From the NCBI GenBank assembly GCA_004559845.1, contig SFWW01000006.1, positions 1-23,730 of the forward strand: a stretch of DNA of 23,730 nt, read 5' to 3'. The DNA comes from a bacterium. GTDB lineage: Bacteria; Bacteroidota; Bacteroidia; Bacteroidales; Muribaculaceae. Shown here one piece after another: positions 23,120 through 23,730 of the stretch. The position numbers were made by a program, and so were the translations under genes. Position 1 is the stretch's first letter. Each line of letters opens with the position of its first letter. A model generated the notes under the pieces. It had not been told where the DNA came from. It worked only from the letters and a program-made list of their open reading frames with translations, and ran no database searches.

Positions 23120-23730
23120 ATGAAAAAGTTCGCAACATTCTTGGCTCTGATTGCCATCACCGCCATCAAATCGCAGGCAATTGTTATAGCTAACACTGCC
23201 GGACAATTAGCCTCTCGCCTTTCCGACACGCAAGTGGAGAGCCTCACCATTGTCGGAACCATGGACGCGCGCGACTTCAAATTCATTGCCGACAATCTCC
23301 ACCGGCTCACCTCTATCGACCTTGGTTTCGTAACCATTGTGGGCTATGAGGCACAAGAGCCCGTGTTTGCACAGCAAACCGTGTACCTCGACGGTGAAAT
23401 ACCCCAAACCGCTTTCTTTGGCAAAGCGCTCACTTCCGTGGAACTTCCTTCCAACGCCAAAATCATTGGCTATGCCGCTTTTGCCGGTTGCGAAAATTTA
23501 ACGAATATATCCTTTCCTACTTCCATCGACAGCATCGCATCTTATGCCTTCAGCGCCACAGGATTAACCGCCGTCACATTGCCGGCGCACATCACAAAAT
23601 GGGGCGAAGGCGTGTTCTCGCGTTGCAATCATCTCACTTCAGCTCATGTAGAATCTGCCATCATCGGCAAAAAAACATTCTTTGCCGACCCCATACTCTC
23701 TTCGGTGAGTTTCGGCTCCGGCGTAACCGC
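23120..23730 (+). CDS. BspA-like leucine-rich-repeat protein, 3' end beyond window
   Basis: Partial gene, 203 full codons visible. The signal peptide MKKFATFLALIAITAIKSQA is followed by an N-terminal domain nearly parallel to the upstream gene: TMDARDFKFIADNLHRLTSI here against EMDARDFKFIADNLSLLSEL there. LRR_5-type repeats follow (GYAAFAGCENLTNISFPTSI, then SYAFSATGLTAVTLPAHITK). It starts 30 bases after the stop of the first LRR gene in the same orientation, so the two are a tandem duplication in one operon. A dockerin would be expected at its unseen C-terminus. Confidence 0.85.
   Translation, partial: MKKFATFLALIAITAIKSQAIVIANTAGQLASRLSDTQVESLTIVGTMDARDFKFIADNLHRLTSIDLGFVTIVGYEAQEPVFAQQTVYLDGEIPQTAFFGKALTSVELPSNAKIIGYAAFAGCENLTNISFPTSIDSIASYAFSATGLTAVTLPAHITKWGEGVFSRCNHLTSAHVESAIIGKKTFFADPILSSVSFGSGVT

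Overview
The window looks like chromosome from an anaerobic gut-type Bacteroidales, most likely Muribaculaceae- or Prevotellaceae-like. This rests on Bacteroidetes -7 promoter boxes (TAnnTTTG) ahead of several genes, two PorU-type (type IX secretion, peptidase C25) proteins, BspA-like leucine-rich-repeat proteins with a dockerin, and the pyrG-yidC and rplU-rpmA arrangements. The family-level placement is inference. No tRNA, rRNA, CRISPR array or intact transposase was seen.

Layout. (1) 1-4938, minus strand: an export operon read leftward, TolC outer-membrane factor, HlyD-type adaptor, and two ABC-2-type permeases, the last cut by the window edge. A tandem GAAGTTAAA repeat sits between adaptor and first permease. 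No ATPase is visible. (2) 5274-9913, minus strand: pyrG (CTP synthase), yidC (membrane insertase) and a small secreted protein of unknown function. (3) 9964-11783: a small accessory patch with a short basic coiled-coil ORF, REPIN-like inverted repeats, a hicA-hicB toxin-antitoxin pair with its own promoter and terminator, a 39-aa ORF, and a 60-aa single-pass membrane protein with its own promoter box and terminator. Gene direction flips here from minus to plus. (4) 11922-20292, plus strand: two full-length PorU-like C25 proteins (1160 and 1161 aa) flanking rex and a fumarylacetoacetate-hydrolase-like protein that has lost its metal ligands. rex, the FAH-like gene and the second porU look like one operon whose promoter overlaps a Rex-type operator. 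(5) 20488-21298, plus: rplU-rpmA with promoter and terminator. (6) 21508-23730, plus: two tandem BspA-like LRR proteins, the first ending in a dockerin, the second cut by the window edge.

How the parts may work together: PorU is the protease/transpeptidase that removes the C-terminal signal from type IX cargo at the outer membrane and joins the cargo to a surface lipid. Two copies with intact catalytic His and Cys, one of them apparently under NADH/NAD+-sensing Rex control, suggest that part of surface-protein processing is tied to redox state. That is an inference from gene order and the operator sequence. It is the strongest candidate here for something undescribed.
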